Origin: Cryptomeria japonica | Taxonomy: Eukaryota > Streptophyta > Pinopsida > Cupressales > Cupressaceae | DNA length: 64,000 bases | Direction of reading: 5' to 3' | Assembly (NCBI RefSeq): GCF_030272615.1 | Contig: NC_081410.1 | Coordinates: forward strand, 570,481,152 to 570,545,151 | In this document: positions 1 to 13,954 of the stretch, in pieces | Numbering within the stretch: position 1 is the stretch's first letter | How the letters are laid out: every line of letters starts with the position of its first letter | Translations under genes and position numbers: made by a program | Notes under the pieces: model-generated | The model's input: only the letters and a program-made list of their open reading frames with translations | What the model was told of the DNA's origin: nothing | Databases searched by the model: none

Positions 1-1299
1 ATGAAGGCATCAAACTATTCCCAAAATTTAAGATAAATTTTAATTAGTGATGTGGAAACAAGAGAAAACAATTATTTATTTTCCACATTAGTGAAAAGTC
101 TGCAATTGATCTTGATTTGTTTTTGATAAGTTAAGTAGGGTTTAGAAAGAGACTCAGCCCTTTTATATTATGAAATATATTGCATGAAGCACATCATGTC
201 AAAAATAAATAATCAGTAGGGAAACAACGTAACAACTAAAGTGTAACTATGAATAGTATAACATGGAAATCTGGAACAACAATAAGACAACAACAAAATG
301 ACATAGGAAACAACCTTAAAATGATTAAAAAAACCCAACAAAATCATGGAGATTTAAAAAAGTGATCTAAGGATTTTTTGTTAACCTTAGTGTTAGGATC
401 CTCCCCTAAATTATGTTTCTTGAGACAAGGATGAACCAAACAAATATGTTCCACCTTATTATTCACCATATGATCTTATAAGATAGAGGAAGAAGGATTA
501 TCCTTCTCTCCTAAGAACCTTTTCTTATGGCTATGAGAATTTGGTGAACCACCTAAAGAATCATCATGCATTTTTATTGTATTAAAGGTAGAATAAGATT
601 TGCCCTTGATATCATGGATAAGGGAAAACTGTTGAATAGTAGTTGGCATTTGATTCTTCTTCCTCCAAAAACAAGTTGGTTATTTTTCTTGGTTACACAA
701 GTAGATGTAGAATGATCCACTTTACTTCATACATTATTTACATTTACATAATATGCATTATTTATCATAATAGCATACTTACCCCACAATTAAGTAGAAC
801 CCTTATGTGTTTTGTGTTTTGTGATCTTTGTCCTTCGATTTATCCTTCTTGGGGGCATATCATTATGATAATGTTCTTCTATTTTGAATGAATTTATACT
901 ACCTTAAAGCAATTGCTCCCATTGTGGCATACACAATCTCTTTAATGTGGGGGCATACACTCTGCTCAATATTTCTATTTTTGTGCATCTTGATACTCAA
1001 GTTACTTTGTGAACTTAATATTTTGTTGAGTATTTTTGGTATTTTTCTTTCCACATGACTCATAGTAAATGAACCTTACTAGGCATGTAGTCACGGTTCT
1101 CTTCCTCTCTCTTTCTTATGATGTCCTTTTTATCTTGATCTTGAAGTCATAAGATACCTAAAGTCCACTAGGGGCTTGTTATGTCTTGCCTCCTTAGCAT
1201 CTTGATGAAAGCCTTTCAATTTGAATCTTTTAAATTTACTCAGATTATTCTTAGTCTTATACTCTCGCTAAAGTGGGGGCTAAATGTAGTGTCCTAAAT
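1..1299. repeat. 1.3 kb direct repeat, copy A (cut by window start)
   Basis: This segment is nearly identical to 3593-4891, with a constant offset of 3592 bases and no net insertion or deletion along its length. The left end is lost at the window edge. Near its right end, AAAGTGGGGGC followed by TAAA looks like a plus-strand polypurine tract, and TGTAGTGTCC at 1285 looks like an LTR start; only about 14 bases of that start are shared with copy B before the two diverge. The minus strand holds a weak zinc-knuckle-like relic, better seen in copy B. It is best read as part of a retroelement, with the family uncertain. Confidence 0.75.
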
Positions 1300-3592
1300 G
1301 AAACTGTAGGCTATTTGATAGATTTTATGTGGGTGGAAGAGAAAGAAATAAGGAAGAAGAGCAACTAGTCAAGGGATAAAAGCCAACGAATATCCTTCCG
1401 CCATGGCTACAACAGCAACACTTGCAGATAACTACAATACACTAAAAAATTCTTGTTTCTTGTATCGTATGACTGCAACAGAAGGTGAAGGGGGTAAAAT
1501 ATCGCTGCTTTGAACTGCTGTAGCAGTGAAAGATGTCACTAGTGGACATAAAAAAAAGGTACAAAGTTGCCATATTCAATGTTTCTCTAAAATGGAAGAG
1601 ATTTTGTTGTTGTTGGTAGCATGTACAAGAGGTTGTTGTGTAAGGAAGTTTACAGAGGATCTGTAGAAGAGTTCGTAGTTGTGTGTTAAAGAAGTTCTAT
1701 TTGTTGAAGGCAAAGTCAATGTTTGGTACAACAACAACTATAGAGGATTGATCCCTACAGTGATCAATAAAATCATGCAAGTGTGAAGCCACGTGTAGCT
1801 ACCAGAAAAGGTAAATCACAGAAAAGACAGTCAAAGCTTGTTAACACAGCCGTAGCTATTAAAAATGGCAATATTTAAGAAGAACATTGAAGATCTGGAA
1901 AGCCACTATGGCAAATGTGGTGAAGGATGTTGAAGAAAAGAGAAACAACGCCTGCAAGATTTGTAAAAGACAAATGCAAAGAAAGTGCACGTGGGCCTGG
2001 AGAGTAAAGGCATGCAGATCTGTCAAAAGTAACCAAAGAAAAGTTGAGATCATTGTCCTTTTGTATGATGAAGTGCAAGGAATATAGCCTGGACGATCTC
2101 TTGCGTTGGACATTATCCAAGATGATTACTATGATCTCGATGAAAGTCTTTGGATGGTCTGTTTATTCTTAGGCGAGAGAAATGTTCCTAGGTCTTTGTG
2201 TTTCTTGATTATTTGAAGCTAGTTCTTAAGTCTATATTCAGTGATCGTATCAAAGTTGTATGATAATGAATGCATGACGAGGCAAAGTTGTAAATGAGCT
2301 TGAGGTTGTTAGCTATATTCGATTTGTATGATATTTGTATTCAGAGGGATCTTAAGTGACATACCAATAAATTGTATTGTCGTTGAGTAAATTGCATGCT
2401 GATTATCTAATCTGCAAAGTATGTAAAGTTTGTATTTCCTTGTTGATAGTCATATTCCTTGTTAGTATTGTTCTATTATCTCATGGTTAATATTAGATTA
2501 AGGTAGACCGTTTTCCTTATTTTTTACTATTTTGTTATATCAATGTTGATGTCGATCAAGGCAGACCATGTCCTTGGGTTAGCTTTGTTTTGTTATTTTT
2601 GCATTATTTTTTTTGGTTGGAAGCCAAACTTAGTTCTAGAATAAGTAACCATGAGCATCTTGATATATCTGTTAGAACTAGCTCCTAGTATGACAATTCA
2701 ACACCCTAAGCTAAGTAAGAACTTATGTTAGTCTCTCCATGATTGGGTTAAAAAAATATCCTTTTCAACTAGTTTACCAATGGTCAGTTGGACCCTTGAG
2801 TAAGTTTCAAGTTCACAACTCTTTTTTTAATAGGTTGAGTAAGGGTACTGAAAATGGACTACAATCTACGTGCTTATTGTAAAACCTTTTCCAAGGTGGT
2901 GCAACAATCAACATCCTTCTGTTAGTTCATAAGAGTCATACACCACTAGCCAGAGTGTCATGCAAGTTGGGGGTACCTATAGCATATGATTGGTTTGTCA
3001 TAATAGATTATAAACACCAAGCTCAAAGGCTCATTGACAATTGTGAACTATCCTCTATATGCTTCCTTCGTGAAGGGCTGGGTCGTTCCAGTAAGAAGTG
3101 GTGTGAGGGACTTATGTTTATGGTTGGACGGAAAATCCCTTAATGATGCTCTCCCTCTCCCTATTGAAATGAGATAAGCATCTATTCATCAAAAATTTCA
3201 TTACTTTGTAAACTTTTAAACTCTTCTTTCTCTTTACTTTAAGATATAAAGTTGTTAGATGTTATTTAATGTTTTCTTTCTACTAATGGTTAGTTAGTTG
3301 AAATTAAGTTAGTTCTTAATAGTTTCAATTTTAGCTAAACATGAATGAAATGAATTTCTTTTCTTAGAATTAGTATAAGTTAATATATTTTTTCCATTCT
3401 AGAATTTTAGGTTGTTACATAGATGGTGCGAGGTTCAAATGGTAACGAGATTGATAAATGACAAAGAATTAAAAATATTTGTATATGTAATTGGATTAAA
3501 GGCCATAAAATGTTGTGTGTTTTTTGTGTAGGGGATAGATCGCATTCATAAACATAAGATAGCTAAGAAAGTTGGAAATATTTTCTTGGGAA
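1300..3592. other. Spacer between the two direct repeats
   Basis: About 2.3 kb of AT-rich sequence with only short, unconvincing reading frames, the best being about 66 codons at 1887-2087. I recognise no domain, RNA gene or internal repeat. It could be the body of the element whose ends are the flanking repeats, or unrelated sequence between two insertions. Confidence 0.4.
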
Positions 3593-4891
3593 ATGAAGGC
3601 ATCAAACTATTCCCAAAATTTAAGATAAATTTTAATTAGTGATGTGGAAACAAGGGAAAACAATTATTTATTTTCCACATTAGTGAAAAGTCTGCAATTG
3701 ATCTTGTTTTGTTTTTGATAAGTTAAGTAGGGTTTAGAAAGAGACTCGACCCTTTTATATTACGAAATATATTGCATGAAGCACATCATGTCAAAAATAA
3801 ATAATCGGTAGGAAAACAACGCAACAACTAAAGTGTAACTATGAATAGTATAACATGGAAATTTGGAACAACAATAAGACAACAACAAAATGACATAGGA
3901 AACAACCTTAAAATGATTAAAAAAACCCAACAAAAGCAAGGAGATTTAAAGAAGTGATCTAAGGATTTTCTATTAACCTTAGTGTTAGGATCCTCCCCTA
4001 AATTATGTTTCTTGAGACAAGGATGAACCAAACAAATATGTTCCACCTTATTATTCACCATATGATCTTATAAGATAGAGGAAGAAGGATAATCCTTCTC
4101 TCCTAAGAACCTTTTCTTATGGCTATGAGAATTTGGTGAGCCACCTAAAGAATCATCATGCATTTTTATTGTATTAAAGGTAGAATAAGACTTGCCCTTG
4201 ATATCATGAAGAAGGGAAAATTGTTCAATAGTAGTTGGCGTTTGATTCTTCTTCCTCCAAAAACAAGTTGGTTATTTTTCTTGGTTACACAAGTAGATGT
4301 AGAATGACCCACTTTATTGCATACATTATTTACATTTACATAATATGCATTATTTATCATAATAGCATACTTACCCCACAATTAAGTAGAACCCTTATGT
4401 GTTTTGTGTTTTGTGATCTTTGTCCTTCGATTTATCCTTCTTGGGGGAATATCATTATGATAATTTTCTTCTCTTTTGAATGAATTTATACTACCTTAAA
4501 GCAATTGCTCTCATTGTGGCATACACAATCTCTTTAATGTGGGGGCATACACTCTGCAAAATATTACTATTTTTGCGCATCTTGATACTCAAGTTACTTT
4601 GTGAACTTAATATTTTGTTGAGTATTTTTGGTATTTTTCTTTCCACATGACTCATAGTAAATGAACCTTACTAGGCATGTAGTCACGGCTCTCTTCCTCT
4701 CTCTTTCTTATGATGTCCTTTTTATCTTGATCTGGAAGTCATAAGATACCTAAAGTCCACTAAGGGCTTGATATGTCTTGCCTCCTTAGCATCTTGATGA
4801 AAGCCTTTCAATGTGAATCTTTTAAATTTACTGAGATTATTCTTAGTCTCATACTCTCGCTAAAGTGGGGGCTAAATGTAGTGTCCTAAAT
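3593..4891. repeat. 1.3 kb direct repeat, copy B
   Basis: Second copy of the repeat at 1-1299, with scattered single-base differences only. On the minus strand around 4240-4340 a frame contains CNKVGHSTSTC, which resembles the right half of a CCHC gag zinc knuckle with its first cysteine lost. The frame is broken on both sides. The polypurine-like tract and LTR-like start at 4865-4880 are on the plus strand, which conflicts with a minus-strand gag, so the element's orientation is unresolved. Confidence 0.75.
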
Positions 4892-6034
4892 TATACTCCC
4901 TTACAATTTTGACTGCATTTGAGTCCTCACCAAGTAGCATCTGTGCTATGAGGCCTAAATAGGACCTGCTTATGCTCTTTCTTTCCATATTTATAAACAA
5001 TTTCATTTTGCACATCACCCTGCCCTTTTATTTCCATGCCTGATTAGGCAGTACTAGGGCGCCATGCCCTAGTCCTCCCAATCTGGACCCAAATTTGGGC
5101 CTCTTAATGATTATGTAATATGAGTAGGAAATTCATCTTTGTGACAACTCATGTCAAAAAATTAGTTTGTTTTTCAATGAGAAAGTATAAAAAAAGGTCT
5201 ACCCCTCTTATTTGATCATCCACACACATAAAATTCAATTCGATAGCAAGTAATCAAGCATTCAAGTTCAAGAAAGCAAGCAATTAGTCCTATTTCCATC
5301 ATTAGAGTAGAGATAAAGTTAAGATTCAAGAATTGGAGTTGACATTCATGTTCTATCTAATTAAAGACTTCATGAAACCCTAATTCTATGTGGAGACAAA
5401 CAAAACTTCACAACGAGGTATATCATTTGTGTTTCAATCATTATTCAGCATCTCCCTCAAAAGGAGAACATTTTCATTATTGCAATTCAATCAGATTTCA
5501 TTTCTATTTCATGGTTAATTCCAAAACCGGGGTTTGAACTAAGGAAAACCTCTATTCCCAACCTATTTCCCTTCACTAGTGTGCAGAGGAACATGTACGA
5601 AGATGCAATCTTTAGGATAAGATCTATTTATATAGATAAATCAATCCCCCATTGGAGTGCGAAAAGTTCAGAGGACCAAACCGACTGTCATACTAGTCCT
5701 AACAATTCAGTAGCTCCTTCTCAAAATGGGTTTGAATTCTCTTACAATCCTTAGATCCAGTTTCGTGGCTCAAACTAACAACTATAGCATACTGTTTATC
5801 ATTTTTACATCAATTCTAGCACCTTTACCTTAATTTCAATAAATTCAATATAAATCAATTCAACTCAAGGGAAAGAAGAGGGCACATTCAACACCCCTAG
5901 AATTAGATCAGCATTTAGGCCTCTTAGGTTTAGATGTATTTAATTCCTACCTTTCTCTAATGTAATGGTACCCAAGTAAAAATTAGCAGTTTTCATACAT
6001 CTAATGGTGGAAACCCTAATTTTTTACCATTACA
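4877..6034 (+). mobile_element. LTR-like segment, gypsy type
   Basis: It begins with TGTAGTGTCC directly after a purine tract and can be read to an end at CATTACA. A TATA box (TATAAAAAAAGG) lies at 5186-5197, where an LTR promoter would be expected. The part from about 5525 to 6034 is clearly related to 17010-17540. The last 74 bases (5961-6034) start TGTAATGGTA and end TACCATTACA, a perfect 10-bp inverted pair. No primer-binding site is seen after the end. Boundaries are inferred by eye. Confidence 0.4.
5961..6034. repeat. 74-bp TG...CA unit with 10-bp inverted ends
   Basis: TGTAATGGTA at 5961-5970 is the exact reverse complement of TACCATTACA at 6025-6034. A related 75-bp unit lies at 17466-17540 with ends TGTAAA and TTTACA. 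Both contain the shared core GTGGAAACCCTAA. It may be the terminal hairpin of an LTR, or the very short LTR of a TRIM/SMART-like miniature retroelement. Confidence 0.6.
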
Positions 6035-7250
6035 TTATTAAAGCCTATTTCTAGCCTTTATACTATAAAAGTGATGTCATATATTTGCATGGTGATCTAA
6101 GACCCTATTTTGAGCAGAGTGCATCTAATTCATAGCTTGTTCAACCTATTTTGTGTCAACAATGGCATTACTTATTTGCATCTGGGGCAGTACTTATGCC
6201 ATTCGGGGCAGTACTTATGCCATTCTTATCCCTCAAAACTAGGCCCACATTTGAATATTTCAGTGCCAGCTTTTTGCTAGTTGGTTGCTGATTATGATGT
6301 TTCAATATGACCATTGGAGGTCAGCCGAATTTATGAAATACCATGACAGCCCTATATAAGAGCATTCTTTTAATTCATTTTCATCTTTCATAATCCATAA
6401 GCATCCACATTCATTATCATCCACTTACATCCATCAAGCATGAAAGAAACATTTCATCCCACTGTATCTATTTACATTCAAAGACAATAGCATCATCAAC
6501 TTCAATAAGGTTTGCGTATAACATTCATCATTTTATTTTAGCATTTCTAATTCAATTATAGGGTTTTGGCCTAGAAAAACCCTTATCAACAATACTATTT
6601 TTCTACTTTGTTTCTGTAGGTGATAGATTAAAAATAAATTATTATAGATTCGGGAAGAGTAGACTAAGACACACATAATCAAATTTTGTAGAGGGAGAAG
6701 TTGGAGGACAAAGTCACTCCAAGCACCATTGTCTGACACTTTTTTGATGAAAATTCAGGGAAATATTGAAAAACTACATCATAATTTTGAAAAGTTCTTT
6801 GTTGTCCAAATCTTATAGTCTAAGGACAAGGGTGCCCTAAGCACCATTGTCCTACACTTTTGAGCCCATATTTCGGACTTAGGTACCTCTTTGCTTTCTC
6901 TTTCTAGATCTTTACTTTGTGTCTACATATTTGATCTAAGGTTGTCTATGCATGTTGGTTATCATCAATTCCATACCTTTAGCCCTAGATCTTGCATCCA
7001 ACTTACATATTTCCATAGTTCATTTTAACTCAAACAAAGAGAGGGATATACAAGCCAATCAACATTTAGCCCCTCTTAAAACATTTTAGAATGAATCTAT
7101 TGGCTTCATCCCTTTTTAATGTAATGAGAGTGAGAACTAGACTCATTTATTTTCTACATTGGTGAATTAGTGAATACATACATTTCACCCATTATAGTGG
7201 TAACTTTTCATGAACAGGCCCCACTTGAGACCATGCATGAATAGTGTGAC
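6035..7250 (+). mobile_element. Diverged LTR-like sequence
   Basis: A TATA box (TATATAAG) at 6353-6360 is followed by sequence whose right part, about 6990-7200, loosely resembles 5860-6040, including a TTAATGTAATG motif near 7127. No coding frame is present. It appears to be an older relative of the preceding LTR-like segment, with unclear ends. Confidence 0.25.
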
Positions 7251-8695
7251 TCATGTGTCATTAAGTGATGATGACCCATGAATTATTGGGAGGCAATCAA
7301 TACCAAGCCACCTCAAACTTGTTACACAAATTACCATAGAAGCAATTATGTAGTCATATAAATCATTAGAAATACATGTATAAAGAAGTGATTTGTGAGA
7401 TGTGACTATTTACATGTGTGCATAGCTCAAAGTAACACCACCATGAAACCTTGCCTGGAACAGTGTGACAACTACAACCAAAAACACATATGACCCCTTA
7501 AGATCTTTTGTAAACTAATAATTATTGAGAAAAAACATCATATAATACTGGGGCTTGATTCAAGTCATCAATTCTCTAAGCCTTGTTTCACTCCCAAGTC
7601 AGTTGTCACATTGGCAAGTGCACGGGCTTTGACATTTTCCTTAATGTATGTCTGGGAAACAACATACTCTTCAAGCAATTTCAAAATCCTTATATAAAGA
7701 GAACATTATTGAATTTATAGTTGATCATTTGTTTCTCTCAAAATGCCTTTATAATGAGTAATGAACACCCTTCAATCAATAACTTTTTGATACCAAGTCT
7801 TATCCCTTCATTGAGACTGTCCTTGAGTGCCAAAATTTTCACTTCATTGTTAATCATAATGTGCACTTGGGAAAGATTTACTCTCTAATTTCTTCACTTT
7901 TATAGCCTCTCAAAATAGAACCCACTCATCAGACCCTAGGATGTCCTCTAGAAGCCCCATTGAAACTAGGTTTTAGCCATCCTTCAAGGAATGTCACATT
8001 GTTTTCTCATTGGATAACAAAGAACTTAACTTCAACAACCCCACGAATGAAACTAATAATAGTAAATAGTTGATTACCAAAATTATTATTAAAAATCAAA
8101 TGACTCCACTTATCACTATGAAATAAGAAACTAATAATAGTAAATAGTTGATTACCAAAATTATGCAACATTGTAATGTAATAGTGACACTATTGTACTT
8201 GATAGTATTGTTTAAAGTAATATTATGAAAATGCTAAAATAAGTTCTAATGAATAAACATCTTACATTATATTAATAAGATTATAAATTATTATTTTTTA
8301 ATAGAATTATAGATAAAACAATTTATATATTTTGAAATAAATTCAAGAGAAAATTATATAATAAGAAAACTTAATCAATCTATTTAATTATTGACTCCAA
8401 TTGATTTATTATTTAGCACTTTAAACTAGCAATCACACTTTGGTGTGCAATGCATATGCTAAAGAGGTTTGGAAGGTCAATTATGGAAAATTTTGGTGTA
8501 ATTTTTTATAGATTTGTTCAGTGCATAAGTTCAATTAGTAGGCCATTTAAAAATTGATGTTGTTTGTGCAACCAAGGTTTCAATCAAAAAATAATAGCTT
8601 ATATTGAACTATGAATCTAGTTATAGGGATCCAAACATGACTAAAAAAACTATGAATTGGAAGATAATTAGATTTGATTACCAATAGGATTATGT
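7251..8695. other. AT-rich spacer with an 80-bp local duplication
   Basis: No gene is seen. A stretch of about 38 bases beginning GAAACTAATAATAG occurs at about 8048 and again at about 8128, a local duplication with an 80-bp period. The rest is unremarkable AT-rich sequence. Confidence 0.5.
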
Positions 8696-9400
<705 letters not shown>

Positions 9401-11098
9401 GAGATAAATTAAAGGTATTATATAAATTTAAAAAAAAATTCAAAATATATCCATTTAACAATAAATTAAAATTTTAATAAGATAAATAATCATAAATTAT
9501 TATTTTTTTCTAATAACTTTTCATTATTATATGTAATTTCATAAAATGACATAAATAATTAAAAATAATTTTCAAACTTAAATCTAAAGTTAAAATTAAA
9601 ATAGAATAAACTAAATGCAAAGTCAAAAAAATATATGAAAATCCAAATATTAATAAAAAAATATATATATGAAAATCCAAATATTAATAAAAATAATAAT
9701 TTAAAAAAATTATAATAAATAATAAATAGCTTAAATTGAAAATAAATTAAATTAAAAAATAATTTTTTTAAAATTTATTAGAACTAAAATATTAGTAAAA
9801 CACGTACCTAAAAAATATAATTAATAGATTACAAACAAAATTAACATTAATTGGATCACAATACAAATCCTAACCTTAAGATTTATCATATCTCGAATGA
9901 TGCATTATGTAGTTAGTTAAAGGTATGTTCTCACATTATTTAGATCAGATTTTTGGATATTGTATTGTGTCTGATAATTTAATTAGATAATTGTGATTTC
10001 TTCTTTTTCAATTGCTTGTGTGCGCACCTTGGGCTAGAATTAAACCATAATTAAGTATTATAAGGGTTATGGTTAAAATTATTATAAATTTGAATTAATA
10101 ATAACTATTTTAAATATTTTTAAGTGCAGTTCTATTTTTATTTGGGATTAAATATTATTGGACGTAACATTATTAACCAAATCACCATAATATTTTCTAA
10201 ACTTGCAATTAACTCTAAAATTATAATTAATTATAATTTTTAAAATTTAGACATTTATTATCTAATAAAATTAAATTAAATTGAAAAATAAATCAACAAT
10301 GACTACATATATAATTTTAGAATAAGTTAAAGAATAAAGTCTAGATTTAAAACTAACTTTCGATTCTAATTTATTCTTTTTTACATGCAAATCATTTCAT
10401 ATTAGAATTTTTAAATGATTAGTAAATTAAATAAAATTAAATATATCAAATACCAAATAGATATATATTAACTAAAAAAACATTCTATTTTATATTGAAA
10501 CATCACTTTTAAAAAGAAAGTAAACTTAAAATAAATAAAAATATTATGTATCTAATCATGAAAAAACATAGTATTTTATCAAATGAAATTTTTCTTAAAC
10601 AAAACTTTAAGAATTAATAGATCTTTGTGAGCTTTTTGTTGCTTTTTTATCTAATGGTTGTAAACATTTCAAACGTCTTGCATTCCTCTAAGATGATAAC
10701 AAGCATGGATCATTCAATTGAACTTGTAAAGCTCAGTAGGCCTTGTCCTATAGTGGAGATTGTGGTGACTCTTATGTGTAGGTTGGATGAGTTGGAATGC
10801 ATTCGTGTAGCTAGAAGGAGAAGGATGAACTGATGTGCGCTTGCACAACTTGGAGGGGTGACATTAAACTATGCACACTATGGAGGTGTTAATCCCTCCA
10901 TTCCCTCGATGCAACCAGGTGGTGGAAGGATGGCATGTTGTTGTTGTGGAAGAAGGACGACAGATGATTGACAAATGAGGAGTCATGTTGGAGCAATAAG
11001 GAGTGGCCTTCCATGCTGACTGATAGAACCACCAAGAGGGAGGTGTTGATGCATCTCCATATTGGTGGTCAAAGGCCCCATGCTATGATACCAATCAC
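9401..11098. other. AT-rich spacer, nothing recognised
   Basis: This is strongly AT-rich up to about 10,620 and more balanced after that. The 68-codon frame at 10627-10833 shows no recognisable motif and has no supporting context. No RNA gene or repeat boundary is seen. Confidence 0.5.
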
Positions 11099-11460
11099 AT
11101 TATGAAGAGATAAGGTGATAAGGAGGAGATACCAAGATCTTGTGATGGAGAGATAAAGATGAGAAAAGCCAGTGTGCTCTAAAGAGATAAGGAAGTTGCC
11201 AATCCATGACAGAGAGATAAGGAGATTCCACATGCAATGGAGTGATAAAGGTTGTCGTAAAAAGGTGAAGGATGGCGTGTCATGTGTGCAACCATTCTTA
11301 TGACAGAGTGATAAGGTGGAGTTTCCATGAGCTTGTGATGGAGTGATAAGGTGGAAATGCCAAGCATGCACAACAGAGAGATAAGGAGGTGATGCCAGTG
11401 CACTACACAAAGATAACAGAGTTGTCGAGCACGGAGTATTAGGATGGAAGAGGAGAAACA
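11099..11460. repeat. Degenerate ~33-bp tandem repeats
   Basis: The motif GAGTGATAAGGTGG and variants (GAGAGATAAGGAGG and similar) recur about nine times at roughly 30-40 bp spacing, with TGCCA or ATTCCA following in several copies. The minus-strand frame of 144 codons here is explained by this repetition and by the absence of stop codons in the motif, so I do not call a gene. Confidence 0.5.
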
Positions 11461-11654
11461 AGGGTGGAATTGCCAAAACATCTCTGAGGATGATATCCCT
11501 CAAAAATGTTGCCCCATTGGTTCATAGCTCCAGTGAAAAGTGTTAGTGGCTTTGACTCCTTATTGATCAAAATAAAATATCATATATAAAAACTAAAAAG
11601 ACATGTATTATATATAAGTCATATTACTCTTATATGAATTCGTGTTATTGATCT

Positions 11655-13160
11655 ATATAGGAGCATTCCATTAATCCAATCCACCATTTCTTTATATAAT
11701 TCATCCACTACTTCTTATATGAGTCTTTGTTTTTAGTTTATGATTTAATTTTTAGTATTGATGATTATATTATTTATAAATTTACACATAATTAACTATT
11801 ATAAATTTATCACTTTTTTATTATTTATGTATTTATATTTATATTTATTTATATTTTTGAATGCATACTTTATCTTTCATGATCATTTTTGAATAGTATG
11901 AGATTAGTTTGGTTTAAATTTAGAGTGTAGTTCACATTTTCAAGTTTTCCATTTGTTTTGTCTAGTTAAATTATGTTTTGGGTTGTCACAATTTTTTGTG
12001 CATTTTATAATTGAAAGACATTCAATGTGACATCAATTTATATTCTTATTTTATTGGATAAAAGAATATCTAGAGCACACTTTGATTCTCTAAAGAACAA
12101 AAGATAAGAATATGTTGTTGGAATCAATGGACACTGAGAGGGGGGGTGAATTACAATAGAGGGCTACAACCCCCGGAGGCCTCACTGTCCTACAAATGAT
12201 AACAAATGATGACAGATTGTCTGAACTAATGAATAACATCTACAAATGCCAAAATGAAGTTCGAGTTAAGCACAAATAGTCTTCTTCCACTATTCCTGCA
12301 CACTGCTTTGTTCTTCTCTGCTCTGTCATATATCGGAGCATAAATCCAAGGATAGAGCACGTGAAAATACACATAGACGCTCATACAATCTTCACACACC
12401 ACTCTCGAATGCCAAAATGCTCAAATAGATCGGTCTTATATATCTACATCACTTGATTAGGTCACCAACATGTCGGCTCCAAAAATACGAAACATCTAAC
12501 AAGGCTTAATTTGATTACCAATACACATGCAAACCAAAACAAATTGATAATATGCTTAAATCAAGTTAGCACAACAACTTCAAACATGACACCAATCAAC
12601 AAAGTCATCCTGAAGATCCTGCATAACATGCTATACCAAAATAACCATGTTCTTCATGAAATATTGGATATCGGATCATCAAACTTGCACTAGAATCAAC
12701 ACCGAAAGATAGGATTATGGACTAGGCAATTCCAACCAACAAATTGACTACCTCTTTCACCGCAAACAATAATGTGCACCCAAAATTGAGTTCTCATCAA
12801 TGTATTCATACTCTGCCAAACACTGTGCATTCCACCTTCTAGACTTAAGAAATAATTTTGGTAGAATGAATTTCCGTATACCGGATGACACTTCTGATCT
12901 AAGTTGCCATCAATGAAAACGCCTAAACAATCCTCAAGCAGTTATCTCTTTTGGAACAATGACTCTTGCCAACATATGCATATAGGCCATTTGCATGGTA
13001 ATTAATTTCGTCTTTGATACATTTCATTATAGTTTATTTAGTGCTTCAAGAGAGTTGATCTAGGAGAATATGAAAATTTATCAACTCAACAATCTCTTTA
13101 ATGATATCTTAGTTAAAACAATGATGTATTGAGAAAGTGAAAGCAAACAAGTTTTCTAAA
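11655..13160. repeat. Segmental duplicate of 17541-17930, interrupted by a solo LTR
   Basis: The parts at 11655-12115 and 12975-13160 match 17541-17930 in order (shared landmarks CATTCCATTAAT, TTTATATTCTTATTTTA, TCTAGAGCACA, ATAGGCCATTTGCATG). This copy also has about 190 extra bases near 11750-11940 and the 859-bp LTR at 12116-12974. The 17.7 kb copy is therefore a natural pre-insertion version of this site. Confidence 0.75.
12116..12974 (-). mobile_element. Copia-type solo LTR with target duplication
   Basis: The 859-bp segment starts TGTTGG and ends CCAACA. It is flanked by TATGT (12111-12115) and TATGC (12975-12979), a 5-bp target duplication with one change. The related empty site near 17745 reads ACATATGCTTATAGG across the same point, which confirms the boundaries. 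The GAGAGGGGGGGTGAATTA box just inside the left end also occurs in the LTRs at 24.9, 33.8 and 36.7 kb. By comparison with the copia element at 31-35 kb, the box marks the 3' side, so the LTR lies on the minus strand. Confidence 0.85.
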
Positions 13161-13954
13161 GCAAAACCTTTTTCATCAAATCAATTCTATATATCACTCA
13201 AGATTAAATCAACTCCACAATAACTAATATTAAACTACATAAAATTCAAAGATTATATATACTCTACTACATCATTTAAAGTAAGGGTGTCATTTTATAA
13301 GCATGGTTGCAACAAAAGAGTGGAAGAATATAATGTAGACCATATGCCTTATCTTCATGTAGTCATGAAATAAATACTCTAATTATACCTAATGAAAAAA
13401 AAAATTATATCCAAATGCAACAATGTGTTGATTAATATATGGACCATTGGGAGGGGCCCTTTAATTTGGAATTTTAAGCCAAAGATTGTGGTTGGGCTTA
13501 GCCAACCCACTCTAAGTGTTGACCACTTAGGCCATTCAAGTGGGGCCTAGCCCCAATCCATCCTACTTTTTCTTCCATTAAAGAAGGTCGTTTCCCATAA
13601 ATTTAATTTTTTTAAATTTCTTCTCTCACCCAACCATGCATGGATTAAATCTATCATGCTAAACAATTTAGCTAGTGTAGTGCAACAAGACATGAGTATC
13701 CTCACACACACAACTAACACGTCTCCAACTACTATAGCTTGAACCTATGCTAAATGGGACCTTTAGAACAAAGTAAATGTAAATTAATAAAGTATACCAA
13801 AACAATTGATGTTGTAATTGGAAATGCTTTTTTACAAATGTATGAAAAATGTAGAAGCAAAGATAAGGCTCATGAGATATTTGATTTTTCCTAAAAATAT
13901 AGTAGATTATGGAATGCTACAATTGTAGGATATGCATAAAATAAAAATATAGTA
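13161..13954. other. Spacer, nothing recognised
   Basis: No gene, RNA or clear repeat is seen. The stretch leads into the palindromic satellite; the last 50 bases before it repeat an ATATAGTAGA motif. Confidence 0.5.

Noticed and set aside
11069-11503. 144-codon minus-strand frame
   Set aside because: It lies on degenerate ~33-bp repeats, overlaps a second open frame and has no domain-like composition.
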